Shown: positions 1-6,541, counted from the stretch's first letter. The stretch: 11,497 bases of DNA from UBA10003 sp964365025 (GCA_964365025.1 CAYIOJ010000031.1:1-11497), one strand, 5' to 3'. The notes: generated from the letters alone by a model not told the origin. Numbers and translations: made by a program.

Positions 1-370
1 CTTGAAAGACAACTAACAGCAGATTCTTTTCCCAAGTCTGCTCTTGACCGCCTGGCGGCGGTTGGACTTGGAAAGAAAAGAACCAACCATCCTGCTCAGA
101 CCTATCATTTGCCAATTCCGGACCGGCGCCGCAGACATCCAGAACTGTCCACCAAGATGGTGCTGGTTCGCCAATTTGATGTACTCCCACTCGACGAACT
201 TTCTTTGCCCATCGTTCAAATCCGGCGACATCAATCTCCATCATGGTAAGCCAGACATTCGGCCCGCAAATCAGGCCGATTCGCAATCTCCCGTCTGGCG
301 ACCATTGCACTTTATACACAAGCAATCGAGCCAACAAACGGCTTACCGCGTCTTGTCTTTTTCCTTTCAT
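1..370 (-). CDS. Unknown protein, C-terminus cut by window edge
   Basis: I do not recognise this protein. The reading frame is open from an ATG at 370 to the left edge, giving about 123 residues. It starts MKGKRQDAVSRLLARLLVYK and continues with a mixed, Trp-rich sequence (WSPDG, WLTMMEID, PSWWTVLDVCG). There is no clear signal peptide or membrane segment. The start is well supported, because an AGGGGGTG Shine-Dalgarno-like stretch lies at 375-382, about 4-5 bases upstream. Its codons are more GC-rich than those of the neighbouring plus-strand gene, which may indicate a different history. It is transcribed away from the 668-2173 gene, probably from the minus-strand promoter at 396-424. A search with the full protein would be needed to name it. 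Confidence 0.6.
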   Translation of the reverse strand, partial: MKGKRQDAVSRLLARLLVYKVQWSPDGRLRIGLICGPNVWLTMMEIDVAGFERWAKKVRRVGVHQIGEPAPSWWTVLDVCGAGPELANDRSEQDGWFFSFQVQPPPGGQEQTWEKNLLLVVFQ

Positions 371-395
371 TTTTCACCCCCTAAAGGAACTCGTC

Positions 396-424
396 ATCTT
401 AATATAATCGGCTAAAAAAGTCAA
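396..424 (-). promoter_or_regulatory. Candidate sigma70-type promoter for the left-edge gene
   Basis: On the minus strand TTGACT (419-424) is followed after 17 bases by TAAGAT (396-401), which would start a short leader just before the SD at 375-382. The -10 box matches only 4 of 6 consensus bases. Its -35 box is one arm of the palindrome AAAAAGTCAAG / CTTGACTTTTT (415-425 / 433-443). The other arm holds the -35 of the divergent promoter. Confidence 0.45.
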
Positions 425-433
425 GGTACTTGC

Positions 434-462
434 TTGACTTTTTGGTTTTATGGTGCTATAAT
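434..462 (+). promoter_or_regulatory. Sigma70-type promoter for the 668-2173 gene
   Basis: TTGACT (434-439), a 17-base spacer and a perfect TATAAT (457-462) face the coiled-coil gene. The start point would be near 469, giving a leader of about 200 bases that carries two hairpin elements. The -35 box lies in the palindrome shared with the divergent promoter. Confidence 0.7.
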
Positions 463-476
463 CGAAATGAGCGAGA

Positions 477-499
477 CAAAAGAAAAGAATTTTCTTTTG
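477..499 (+). repeat. Perfect A/T-rich hairpin in the 5' leader
   Basis: CAAAAGAAAA (477-486) is perfectly complementary to TTTTCTTTTG (490-499) around a 3-base loop. It would be the first structure formed in the transcript from the 434-462 promoter. It lacks the GC-rich stem and U-run of a terminator. Its function is unknown. Confidence 0.55.
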
Positions 500-515
500 C
501 GAGCGAATGAAATTA

Positions 516-636
516 TCAGACTGTCCAACAACTCTTTTTTTATGTCATTGCGAGCGAAGCGAAGCAATCTCACAGCTTAAATATGAGATTGCTTCGTCGC
601 TTCGCTCCTCGCAATGACAGTTCTTGGACAGTCTGA
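516..636. repeat. Nested palindromic element (REP/MITE-like)
   Basis: An outer 13-base perfect inverted repeat, TCAGACTGTCCAA (516-528) and its complement (624-636), encloses an inner palindrome of 543-572 against 584-619. The inner arms begin TGTCATTGCGAG and meet as AGCAATCTCA/TGAGATTGCT. They differ only by two 3-base gaps. Sequences of the GTCATTGCGAGCGAAGC type are, from memory, common dispersed repeats in many bacterial genomes including CPR. The element lies wholly in the 5' leader of the 668 gene and would fold into a long hairpin. No transposase or clear target-site duplication is visible. Confidence 0.75.
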
Positions 637-667
637 ATATAAATAACTTATTTAAACATAAAATTAT

Positions 668-2173
668 ATGGGTAACGAAGCTCGTTCATTTAATCCAGAG
701 GAGTCAGAAGAGTTAAAATTGCAGGAATCCGCGGAAGAAGAAACTCCTAAACAAATTAAAACAAAACTTGGCGCTCCTTCTTCAAAAACAGGGGATGTTG
801 TTCAAGCCGGAGTAGCTGATCTTGGGCCAAGAGAAAAATTATTCAAAGCAACTGAAAAGTCAAAAAAAGCAGAACAATATAGAGATTATGTTGGAAAAAG
901 CTTTGAAAAAAGCTACGGTGAAGAAGGGAAAAAAGACAGGCCTATTTTTCAAATGGCTGAAGAATTAGTTGAGCGGGAAGCCCATAAAAAAGCAGCGGCC
1001 ATAAAAGAATTAAAAGCAAAAATTTTAAAAGAGATGCGTGAATCAGACGCAAACATGGCTAAAAATAAACAAGACCCCAATGCTCGTTTCCAAAAAATCC
1101 GCGTGACTCCGGAATTGAAAGAAGCGCGAAAACGCGCGGCGCAAAAAGATCTTGAAGAGGCCAACGCAAAATTAGTTGACGCGGAAGACGCGCTAATCGA
1201 AGCTAAAAAACAACGGCCGGGCGCGTTGGCTCGCTTTTTTTCTGGTTTAAAAATCGGCAAACCTTCGGCCGCTGAAATCGCCTATCGTCAAGCTTGGCAA
1301 GACGCCGACACTCCGCCGGAAGAATTAGATAAATTAGAAACAGCGGTCATTAACACATCAACTTCTCAAACATTGGCAAGTGAAATCGTTTACCAGCGCG
1401 CCTGGAAAGCTGTGGCAGAAGCAAAAAAAAGAGTAGAGGAAACGAAAAACACAGCTCAAAATTTAGAAAATAATGATGGACAAAAACAAGAAGCAACCGA
1501 CACAAGATCAAAAAGAATCACCATAGGCGGAGCAACACCGGGCGGATATGTAGCTTTGCGTGCACGCGCCCAAATTATTGAAAAGACACCGCCAATTGAG
1601 GAGAAAAAACCGGAAAAACCAATAGCTAAAAAGCCAACCATCCAAGCCGGCGAGCATAAAATTATTTTCAAACCCGAACCGGCCAAGCCTAAACGCAAAG
1701 TTGAGGTGAATTTGCCGCCGGCGCTAGAAGAGGAACAAGAAATATCGCCGGAAGCCGTAATAAACGCGAAACAACAATTGGAAAACAGTATCAAAAGCAT
1801 GTTTTTCAAGCAAGACGGCAGTGAACAGTTGATTTTGGCCAATGCCGCCTTGATGGAAAGACTGGCCGATGCGAACTTCCAAGGCGAACAACAAATCCTG
1901 AATAAAGCCATCATGGACACTAAGGAAGAAATGCTAAATCCATATAAACTTAAACTGGAAGAACAACTTAAATTGGAAGGCGCTAAATTTAATGATTTGT
2001 CCGAAGGCGGAAAATTAGCCGGACGATTAAAAATCGTATTTAAAAAACAACCGGAAAACTACCGCCATTTTCTGGCGCTGACTGATTTATACGAAGCCAA
2101 CGCGACTGCCGCGGGCAGACCAGTGGTAAAAAAAATCGCGCGTCCAGCACCTCCGGTTTTCAGAAACTGGTAA
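668..2173 (+). CDS. Unknown charged, coiled-coil-rich protein (501 aa)
   Basis: I do not recognise this family. The protein is rich in Lys, Glu, Ala and Gln and has no signal peptide or membrane segment, so it is probably cytoplasmic. Residues 1-35 are acidic. Long predicted helices, likely coiled coil, cover about 90-185, 240-268 and 360-450. Two related segments, EIAYRQAW (203-210) and EIVYQRAW (239-246), suggest a degenerate internal repeat. A Pro/Lys-rich linker (about 305-350) separates the N-terminal helical part from a C-terminal helical domain. The C-terminus is basic and Pro-rich and ends in Trp. The ATG at 668 has no Shine-Dalgarno. It is kept because it is the first in-frame Met after the leader. 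A bidirectional terminator follows the stop directly. Transcription from 434-462 is likely. A structural or scaffold role is only a guess. Confidence 0.85.
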   Translation: MGNEARSFNPEESEELKLQESAEEETPKQIKTKLGAPSSKTGDVVQAGVADLGPREKLFKATEKSKKAEQYRDYVGKSFEKSYGEEGKKDRPIFQMAEELVEREAHKKAAAIKELKAKILKEMRESDANMAKNKQDPNARFQKIRVTPELKEARKRAAQKDLEEANAKLVDAEDALIEAKKQRPGALARFFSGLKIGKPSAAEIAYRQAWQDADTPPEELDKLETAVINTSTSQTLASEIVYQRAWKAVAEAKKRVEETKNTAQNLENNDGQKQEATDTRSKRITIGGATPGGYVALRARAQIIEKTPPIEEKKPEKPIAKKPTIQAGEHKIIFKPEPAKPKRKVEVNLPPALEEEQEISPEAVINAKQQLENSIKSMFFKQDGSEQLILANAALMERLADANFQGEQQILNKAIMDTKEEMLNPYKLKLEEQLKLEGAKFNDLSEGGKLAGRLKIVFKKQPENYRHFLALTDLYEANATAAGRPVVKKIARPAPPVFRNW

Positions 2174-2216
2174 TAAAACAAAAATCGCCCCGACATCGGG
2201 GCGATTTTTGTTTTAT
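2173..2216. terminator. Bidirectional Rho-independent terminator
   Basis: A near-perfect palindrome has a GC core, ATCGCCCCGA / TCGGGGCGAT, flanked by A-run and T-run arms. Either strand therefore gives a GC stem followed by U-rich RNA. It sits between the convergent 668-2173 gene and thrS, and overlaps the thrS stop codon at 2213-2215. It should stop both transcripts. Confidence 0.9.
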
Positions 2217-4051
2217 CTCTCTTTATTTTCTCTAACCACCCGCTCAATAAATTCCGCCTTACTAATATTTATCGGCTTGTCTTCTCCTCGCACTCGCGCC
2301 ATTAAATCCCCTCCGCCTAATTCCTTGTCGCCAATCACCAAAACATACGGCACTTTTTGCCCCACGGCTTTGCGTACTTTGTTGCCGACTGTCTCATCGC
2401 TATCATCAATTTCTACTCGCAATCCAGTGGCTATAAATTCCGCGGCTAAGGCTCTGGCACCCTCCACATGCTTCACTGACACCGGCGCCAAAATCACCTG
2501 CACCGGAGAGAGCCACGCCGGAAACGCGCCGGCATAATGCTCAATCAGCAAACCGATAAATCTTTCAAAAGAGCCGAACAGCGCCCGATGCAACATATAG
2601 GGCTGTTCTTCCTGACCTTGATTATTGACATATGATAAAGAAAATCGCTGGGGCAGATTAAAATCAAACTGCAAGGTTGAACATTGCCATTCCCGATCCA
2701 GACAATCCTTTACTTTAAAATCCAGTTTCGGACCGTAAAACACCGCGCCGCCAATATCCCTGCTGTAATTCAAGCCCTTTTCTTTAGCCACTTTTTCCAA
2801 AACGCCTTCGGTAAAATTCCAACCCTCGTTTGTTCCCGCATATTTATCAGAAGCCGGATCTCTGACCGATAGATAAACATTGATATTCTTAATATCAAAA
2901 CCAAATGAACCAAACATAAAAAGAATAAAATCAATCACTCGTTTCAATTCTTCTTCAACCTGGTCGGCTCGGCAAATGATATGCGCGTCGTCCTGCGTGA
3001 AACCGCGCACTCTCGTTAAGCCTGACAATTCTCCTTTTTTCTCAAATCTGTAGACCGTGCCGCATTCGGCCCAGCGAAAAGGCAAATTACGATAAGAATG
3101 CAGTTTATTTTTATAAATTTGCACATGAAAAGGACAGTTCATCGGCTTAATCAGATATTGCTCCGATTCTTTCGCCGCGGTTTTTTCCTGATTTTCTTTC
3201 AAAGTTTGGCCAACTTCCAAAGGCGGATACATGCTTTCATTGTAAAAACCCCAATGGCCGGATGTCTCCCACAGCGCTTTGTTGCCGATGTGCGGCGAAC
3301 GCACCAAATCATAACCGGCTTTTAAATGCTCTTTATACCAAAAATCCTCAATAATCCGCCAAAGCATCGCTCCTTTGGGGTGCCACAGCGGCAAGCCCAA
3401 ACCAACCATTTCATCAATATGAAACAAATCCAATTCCTTGCCGATTTTACGATGGTCTCTCTTTTCCGCCTCGGCCAGCAGGCGCAGATATTCATCCAAT
3501 TCTTTGGCTGTGGCAAAACACACGCCGTAAACGCGTTGCAATTGCGCGTTATTTTGGTCGCCGCGCCAATAAGCGCCGGCCAATTTGGTTAGTTTAAACG
3601 CGCCAATTTCTTTAGCCGAGGCTACATGCGGCCCGCGGCACAAATCCGCAAACTGGCCGGTCTGATAAATTGAAACTTTTTCTTTATCAAAATTGGCTAA
3701 TTCCTTAGCCGCCTCAATTTCTTTCATTTTGGTGGTGCCGAATTTCTTAATATCATTAAGCAATTCCACTTTATAATCCTGCCCGAGTTTTTTAAAAAAG
3801 GCGATGGCTTGATCAATCGGCATTTCCTGCCGCTCAAAAACCGCGTTGCTTTTGGCCAATTCCTTGGCTTTGTCTTCAATTTTGGCCAATGTTTCCTCGC
3901 CGATGTTCTGGCCGAAATCGATGTCATAATAAAAGCCATTTTCCACCACCGGCCCCACGCCAAATTTGGCTTGAGGATATAATTCTTGCACTGCCGCCGC
4001 CACGAGGTGGGCGCAGGAATGCCGTATAATATCTATTTTTTCTTGAGACAT
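2213..4051 (-). CDS. thrS: Threonyl-tRNA synthetase lacking the TGS domain
   Basis: It charges tRNA-Thr with threonine in the cytoplasm. All 612 residues fit class II ThrRS. The N2 editing domain has HSCAH (11-15) and DLCRGPH (136-142). Motif 1 lies around HPKGAML (224-230). Motif 2 is around FRWAECGTVYR (325-335), and motif 3 around MLHRALFGSFERF (486-498). The expected zinc ligands are Cys306 (MNCPFH), His357 (DDAHII) and His488. The anticodon-binding domain runs from about 516 to the end. The usual N-terminal TGS domain (about 60 residues) is absent. The protein begins directly at the editing domain, which from memory is common in CPR. The ATG at 4051 has no Shine-Dalgarno and lies 11 bases after the GNAT stop, so the two genes form one operon under the T-box-like leader. 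The active site looks complete. Confidence 0.97.
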   Translation of the reverse strand: MSQEKIDIIRHSCAHLVAAAVQELYPQAKFGVGPVVENGFYYDIDFGQNIGEETLAKIEDKAKELAKSNAVFERQEMPIDQAIAFFKKLGQDYKVELLNDIKKFGTTKMKEIEAAKELANFDKEKVSIYQTGQFADLCRGPHVASAKEIGAFKLTKLAGAYWRGDQNNAQLQRVYGVCFATAKELDEYLRLLAEAEKRDHRKIGKELDLFHIDEMVGLGLPLWHPKGAMLWRIIEDFWYKEHLKAGYDLVRSPHIGNKALWETSGHWGFYNESMYPPLEVGQTLKENQEKTAAKESEQYLIKPMNCPFHVQIYKNKLHSYRNLPFRWAECGTVYRFEKKGELSGLTRVRGFTQDDAHIICRADQVEEELKRVIDFILFMFGSFGFDIKNINVYLSVRDPASDKYAGTNEGWNFTEGVLEKVAKEKGLNYSRDIGGAVFYGPKLDFKVKDCLDREWQCSTLQFDFNLPQRFSLSYVNNQGQEEQPYMLHRALFGSFERFIGLLIEHYAGAFPAWLSPVQVILAPVSVKHVEGARALAAEFIATGLRVEIDDSDETVGNKVRKAVGQKVPYVLVIGDKELGGGDLMARVRGEDKPINISKAEFIERVVRENKER

Positions 4052-4062
4052 ATTTTTTTAAA

Positions 4063-4599
4063 TTAAAATTTCCATTCTTTTGATAAAATACTCATAATGC
4101 CGGCGTCTTCAAATTTTTTGGTAATGGCGTTTTTTAATTTTTGCCGTTTTACTCCTTCCAATAAAAATCCGGCTTTGGCATAAACACGCAGAGCGCGTTT
4201 GTTTTTCATGTAGACCTCCAACTCCAACCGATTATATTTTAATTTTCCAAAAACAAAATTGCCGATTAGTGATAAACATTCACCGGCATAGCCCTGGCCC
4301 CATTGGTCTTTTTCCCCAATCATAATGCCAAAACTCGCCGCTTTGTTTTTCGCGTCAACGGTCAATCCGGTATTGCCAATCAGTTTTCCATCTTCATTAT
4401 AAATTGACCAAATAATTCTGTCTTTTGATTTTAATATTTTTTGAATCCACGCCTTTTCTTTTCGCAACGACATTGGCGTCTGGCGCAAAAGATAAACAGC
4501 TACCTTTTTATCTCCAAACCAACGCACAAAATCAGGTGCGTCAGCCAATTGAATCGGCTGTAATTTCACTCTTTTACCTTTTAAAATCGGCCCTTTCAT
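4063..4599 (-). CDS. GNAT-family N-acetyltransferase, RimJ/RimL-like
   Basis: This is a 178-residue protein of the GNAT fold, which moves an acetyl group from acetyl-CoA to an amine. The substrate cannot be told from sequence. The start of the domain (KGPILKGKRVKLQPI) is typical of RimJ/RimL-type enzymes. The acetyl-CoA pyrophosphate loop is visible as QWGQGYAGE (99-107). The later YNRLELEVYMKNKRALRVY and AKAGFLLEGV (about 122-150) match motifs A/B of the group. The ATG at 4599 is chosen because GGGAGG lies 6-7 bases upstream. A longer in-frame TTG start at 4695 would place coding sequence across the T-box-like leader and is rejected. It is the first gene of an operon with thrS, so threonine supply may control it. 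A link to threonine or tRNA metabolism is inferred from position only. Confidence 0.85.
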   Translation of the reverse strand: MKGPILKGKRVKLQPIQLADAPDFVRWFGDKKVAVYLLRQTPMSLRKEKAWIQKILKSKDRIIWSIYNEDGKLIGNTGLTVDAKNKAASFGIMIGEKDQWGQGYAGECLSLIGNFVFGKLKYNRLELEVYMKNKRALRVYAKAGFLLEGVKRQKLKNAITKKFEDAGIMSILSKEWKF

Positions 4600-4602
4600 A
4601 AA

Positions 4603-4718
4603 AATCCTCCCATCCCTAAAATTAACAAAAGTCAATTTTTGGGACGAGAGGATTAAATATCTAACCATTTTAAATCCGCCCGCGGTTCCACCCAAATTCT
4701 CCGCCTAAGCGAAGCTCT
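4603..4718 (-). promoter_or_regulatory. T-box-like leader, translational (SD-sequestering) type, of the GNAT-thrS operon
   Basis: The minus strand has GGGTGGAACCGCGG (4680-4693), a full match to the T-box consensus. Two exclusive folds are visible. In the antisequestrator, TTTGGG (4691-4696) and GCG (4681-4683), split by the 7-base bulge TGGAACC, pair with CGTCCCAAA (4638-4646). In the alternative fold, 4641-4654 pairs over 14 bases (two wobbles) with 4603-4616, which contains the GGAGG SD at 4606-4610. An inner stem continues this hairpin. The hairpin therefore hides the ribosome site rather than ending transcription, although a short U-run follows. UGGA in the bulge would fit a tRNA with discriminator U. 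Upstream of the T-box, only a 6-bp stem (4699-4704 / 4709-4714) with loop TTAG precedes the predicted start. No Stem I and no ACN specifier can be seen. Confidence 0.8.
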
Positions 4719-4729
4719 TTATTGATTAC

Positions 4730-4758
4730 ATTGTAAACCACCTGCTAAAAGCTGTCAA
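4730..4758 (-). promoter_or_regulatory. Sigma70-type promoter of the GNAT-thrS operon
   Basis: A perfect TTGACA (4753-4758), a 17-base spacer and TACAAT (4730-4735) are read on the minus strand. They lie between the RT stop and the T-box-like leader. The start point would be near 4723, giving a leader of about 124 bases. This is far shorter than a usual T-box leader. Confidence 0.8.
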
Positions 4759-4788
4759 CCTTTCTATTCACTAACTGTTTATACTAAA

Positions 4789-5589
4789 TTAGCTCTGCCA
4801 CACCCAATATCTCCCCAAAAGCTCCTGCCGCGCCTTGGCGGTGTTGCCGTGTTTCAACAATCCTAAATAAGATTGAAGCGTTTCCGGTCTGGGCGTTTCC
4901 TTAATTCTAAAAAACATTCGTCGTTTAGTCACGGCACGCGGTATCCTGTGCTTGGGAAAATGCACCCAGCCAAGAAAATCAACGCCGGAAGCGGTTGTTT
5001 TTAAAAACATTTTATCGGGATGCAAGGTCAATTTTAATTTTTCTGATAAAAATTGCCGAATTTGCGGGACGATATTTTTCAGCCACAATTTATCTCGTGA
5101 AAGAAAAACAAAGTCATCGGCGTAGCGAATATAGTGTTTAACTTTTAATTTGTGTTTCACCCATTGGTCAAAAACATTCATATAGACATTGGCAAAAAGC
5201 TGGGATGTTAAATTGCCCAAGGGCAAACCAATTTTGTCATTCCCGCCATGCCTACCGGCAGGCAGGCGGAAGCGGGAATCCAGAGTTTCAAAACTTTCAA
5301 CTATATTTTTTAACAAACCGACATTATCTTTGTCCGGAATATATTCATTAAGTATGCTCAATAAAATTTCATGGTCAATGCTGGCGAAGAATTTTTTAAC
5401 ATCGCATTTCAAAACCCAACAATTGGTTGTATAATTTTTGCTCACTTTACCAACTGATGATTTAAATTGATTTATCGCTTTATGCACGCCTTTGTTATCC
5501 TGACCGGAAAATGAATCAACAATAAATGTTTTGGCGAAAAAAGGATACAGAATCCTGTGTATGGCATGATGTAATAATCTATTTGCCTG
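4789..5589 (-). CDS. DGR-type reverse transcriptase, 5'-truncated
   Basis: It would copy TR RNA into cDNA for mutagenic retrohoming. The frame from 5589 to the TAA at 4789-4791 encodes 266 codons. RT features in order are NRLLHHAIHRILYPFF, then TFIVDSFSGQDNKGVHKA, the catalytic CDVKKFFASID, GLPLGNLTSQ (DGR-like motif 4), YADD (motif 5), and LHPDK followed by SGVDFLGWVHF. The conserved LLHHA block lies upstream of the only good start (GTG at 5487), so the natural N-terminus, probably 75-90 residues, is missing. An in-frame TAA (5590-5592) and a C10 tract mark the break, and beyond them lies the Avd-like gene in opposite orientation. Translation from GTG 5487 would give 232 aa with both catalytic regions but without part of the fingers. 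A palindromic repeat adds about 14-16 residues before motif 4. It is probably a pseudogene, or an assembly join. Confidence 0.88.
   Translation of the reverse strand, partial: QANRLLHHAIHRILYPFFAKTFIVDSFSGQDNKGVHKAINQFKSSVGKVSKNYTTNCWVLKCDVKKFFASIDHEILLSILNEYIPDKDNVGLLKNIVESFETLDSRFRLPAGRHGGNDKIGLPLGNLTSQLFANVYMNVFDQWVKHKLKVKHYIRYADDFVFLSRDKLWLKNIVPQIRQFLSEKLKLTLHPDKMFLKTTASGVDFLGWVHFPKHRIPRAVTKRRMFFRIKETPRPETLQSYLGLLKHGNTAKARQELLGRYWVWQS
5239..5279. repeat. Palindromic repeat inserted in frame in the RT gene
   Basis: ATTCCCGC (5239-5246) and GCGGGAAT (5272-5279) enclose a near-palindrome that includes TGCCTACCGGCAGGCAGGC (5249-5267). The same 19 bases recur at 11468-11486. Translated in the RT frame it gives about FRLPAGRHGGND, directly before GLPLGNLTSQ, where other DGR RTs known to me have only a short turn. 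The reading frame stays open. This resembles palindromic elements that insert in coding genes, such as those of Rickettsia, though no relation is claimed. Confidence 0.8.
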
Positions 5590-5594
5590 TTAAT

Positions 5595-5604
5595 CCCCCC
5601 CCCC
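5595..5604. other. C10 homopolymer at the RT/Avd junction
   Basis: Ten consecutive C lie between the last RT-like codons (5587-5589) and the first Avd-like codons (about 5619). Both genes lose their normal starts here. It could be a slippage-prone tract, a scar of an inversion, or a sequencing or assembly error. Confidence 0.75.
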
Positions 5605-5618
5605 AACGAAGCGCGGAA

Positions 5619-5978
5619 TTGCCGATTATCGTGATACTCAAAGATTGTTATTTGTTGTGGCATAATTTTTTACCGCACTTGCCTCGGCTTAGCCGATACA
5701 CGCTTGGCGTGAAAATAGACAAATTGTTTATTGACGCTTTGGAATTATCGCTGACAGCGCAATATACCAAACGGGAAGACAAACTGATGTTTTTAAAACA
5801 ATTTAATCGCAAACTTGATAACCTTAAATTTTTTATCTCCATCCTGTGGGAAGCAAAAGGATTAGACGCGAACCAATATGCTCAAATGTCTCATAAATTG
5901 TTTTCCGCCGGGAATATGCTTGGCGGCTGGATGAAAATGATAGAACCGTTTCAAAAAGAAACTCCCCCGACACAATAA
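5619..5978 (+). CDS. avd: Avd-like DGR accessory protein, four-helix bundle
   Basis: Avd-type proteins form a four-helix bundle that binds RT and TR RNA and is needed for cDNA synthesis in known DGRs. From about residue 7 the sequence follows the CPR Avd pattern: LKDCYLLWHNFLPHLPRLSR, YTLGVKIDKLFIDALEL, then KLDNLKFFISILWEAKGLD and a final SAGNMLGGWMKM. Four helices can be placed at about 8-25, 33-55, 60-87 and 90-112. The length of 119 aa is normal for the family. The start is unclear: TTG at 5619 or GTG at 5631 is possible, and neither has a Shine-Dalgarno. An ATG at 5526 would read through the antisense of the RT gene and the C10 tract and is not favoured. The gene runs opposite to the RT, TR and target, which is unusual because DGR parts are normally co-directional. 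Confidence 0.8.
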   Translation: MPIIVILKDCYLLWHNFLPHLPRLSRYTLGVKIDKLFIDALELSLTAQYTKREDKLMFLKQFNRKLDNLKFFISILWEAKGLDANQYAQMSHKLFSAGNMLGGWMKMIEPFQKETPPTQ

Positions 5979-5998
5979 TGGCGAGGGAGCTGTGAAGA

Positions 5999-6131
5999 GA
6001 CTGGCTGCGCAGAAGGCGGTTGTTGTCGTTGAAGTCGTTGTCAATCCAGTTGAAGTTCAGATACCAGCGGTCGCCATTCCAGTAGAGACACGCGACATGC
6101 AGGTTGCCGTCGGAATCGCGCAAAATTATGC
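5999..6131 (-). repeat. DGR template repeat (TR)
   Basis: It is a direct repeat of 6546-6678, offset by exactly 547 bases with no gaps. Read on the minus strand it has 31 adenines, and 9 of them differ in VR (6006, 6020, 6029, 6030, 6051, 6056, 6062, 6104, 6126; six A to G, three A to T). Of the other 102 positions only 4 differ (6003, 6081, 6093, 6128). Many AAC codons mark the positions meant to vary, which is typical of TRs. The identical 13 bases at 6007-6019 / 6554-6566, near the sense 3' end, are candidates for the initiation-of-homology site. TR is not part of a credible gene. Confidence 0.93.
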
Positions 6132-6385
6132 GATGTGTCTTCCAAGCCACCACCCATTGAATACTCTCCGGGTTGAATATAATTCGGAGAAGTTATCTCC
6201 CTAACACATTGCACCAAGTATCTTCAATGAATCCACTTCGTTCTTACACTGCGATAAACCTTGCCGCGACAAATGTCGGGACGAAGCCGACCGCATTCTG
6301 AAAAATGAAATGGCGAGATTCTACACGCGCAAACCATACTTGCATGGCAGGCATAGCCTGCGCAGTGTCTGTAAAATCTGGATTG
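6132..6385 (-). other. TR leader region, no supported gene
   Basis: This stretch lies between the promoter at 6386-6414 and TR, and would be the 5' part of the TR transcript. It contains a small frame (MQVWFARVESRHFIFQ and on to about 6244) without a ribosome site, and a short CGACA/TGTCG hairpin (about 6275-6286). I see no recognisable gene. It may contribute to RT/Avd recognition of the TR RNA. Confidence 0.4.
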
Positions 6386-6414
6386 AGTATACCAAAAATT
6401 ATTAAAAAAGACAA
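6386..6414 (-). promoter_or_regulatory. Candidate promoter for the TR transcript
   Basis: On the minus strand TTGTCT (6409-6414), a 17-base spacer and TATACT (6386-6391) with an upstream TG (extended -10) lie just past the target-gene terminator. They point toward TR and RT. It would give TR RNA its own start near 6379. Confidence 0.6.
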
Positions 6415-6420
6415 AAAAAA

Positions 6421-6468
6421 CGAAAAATAAAAAAGCCCCTCTCGATGTGTTCCACACATCAAGAGGGG
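6421..6468 (-). terminator. Rho-independent terminator of the DGR target gene
   Basis: A 15-bp stem with one wobble (6436-6450 / 6454-6468, loop of 3) starts with CCCCTCT and is followed on the minus strand by CTTTTTTATTTTT. It separates target mRNA from the TR transcript. Confidence 0.92.
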
Positions 6469-6490
6469 TGGTTGAGGGTCAGAGTTGCCA

Positions 6491-6529
6491 AGGTTCCTAG
6501 GCCACTTTGTTGGAAGAGCCGAGGAACCT
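6491..6529. other. Hairpin just downstream of VR
   Basis: AGGTTCCT (6491-6498) pairs with AGGAACCT (6522-6529). After a one-base mismatch GGC/GCC adds three more pairs, leaving a 15-base loop with CACTTTGTT. It lies 16 bases past VR on the target strand. In the Bordetella phage DGR a hairpin or cruciform at this place raises retrohoming, so a similar role is plausible. A related hairpin with the same loop sequence is at 11359-11402. Confidence 0.65.
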
Positions 6530-6541
6530 AGAAACCGAGGA

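Noticed and set aside
4600..4695. N-terminal extension of the GNAT protein from TTG 4695
   Set aside because: It would translate the T-box motif and the sequestering hairpin. A strong SD precedes ATG 4599, where the conserved domain begins.
5472..5663. A 63-codon minus-strand frame across the C10 tract that might supply the RT N-terminus by frameshift
   Set aside because: Downstream it reads the RT region in the wrong frame, and upstream it is the antisense of the Avd-like gene. The residues before the tract do not match the expected RT block at the correct distance from LLHHA.
6132..6385. Small minus-strand gene starting MQVWFARVESRH
   Set aside because: It has no ribosome site and no recognised similarity, and lies in the putative TR leader. 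Too weak to call.
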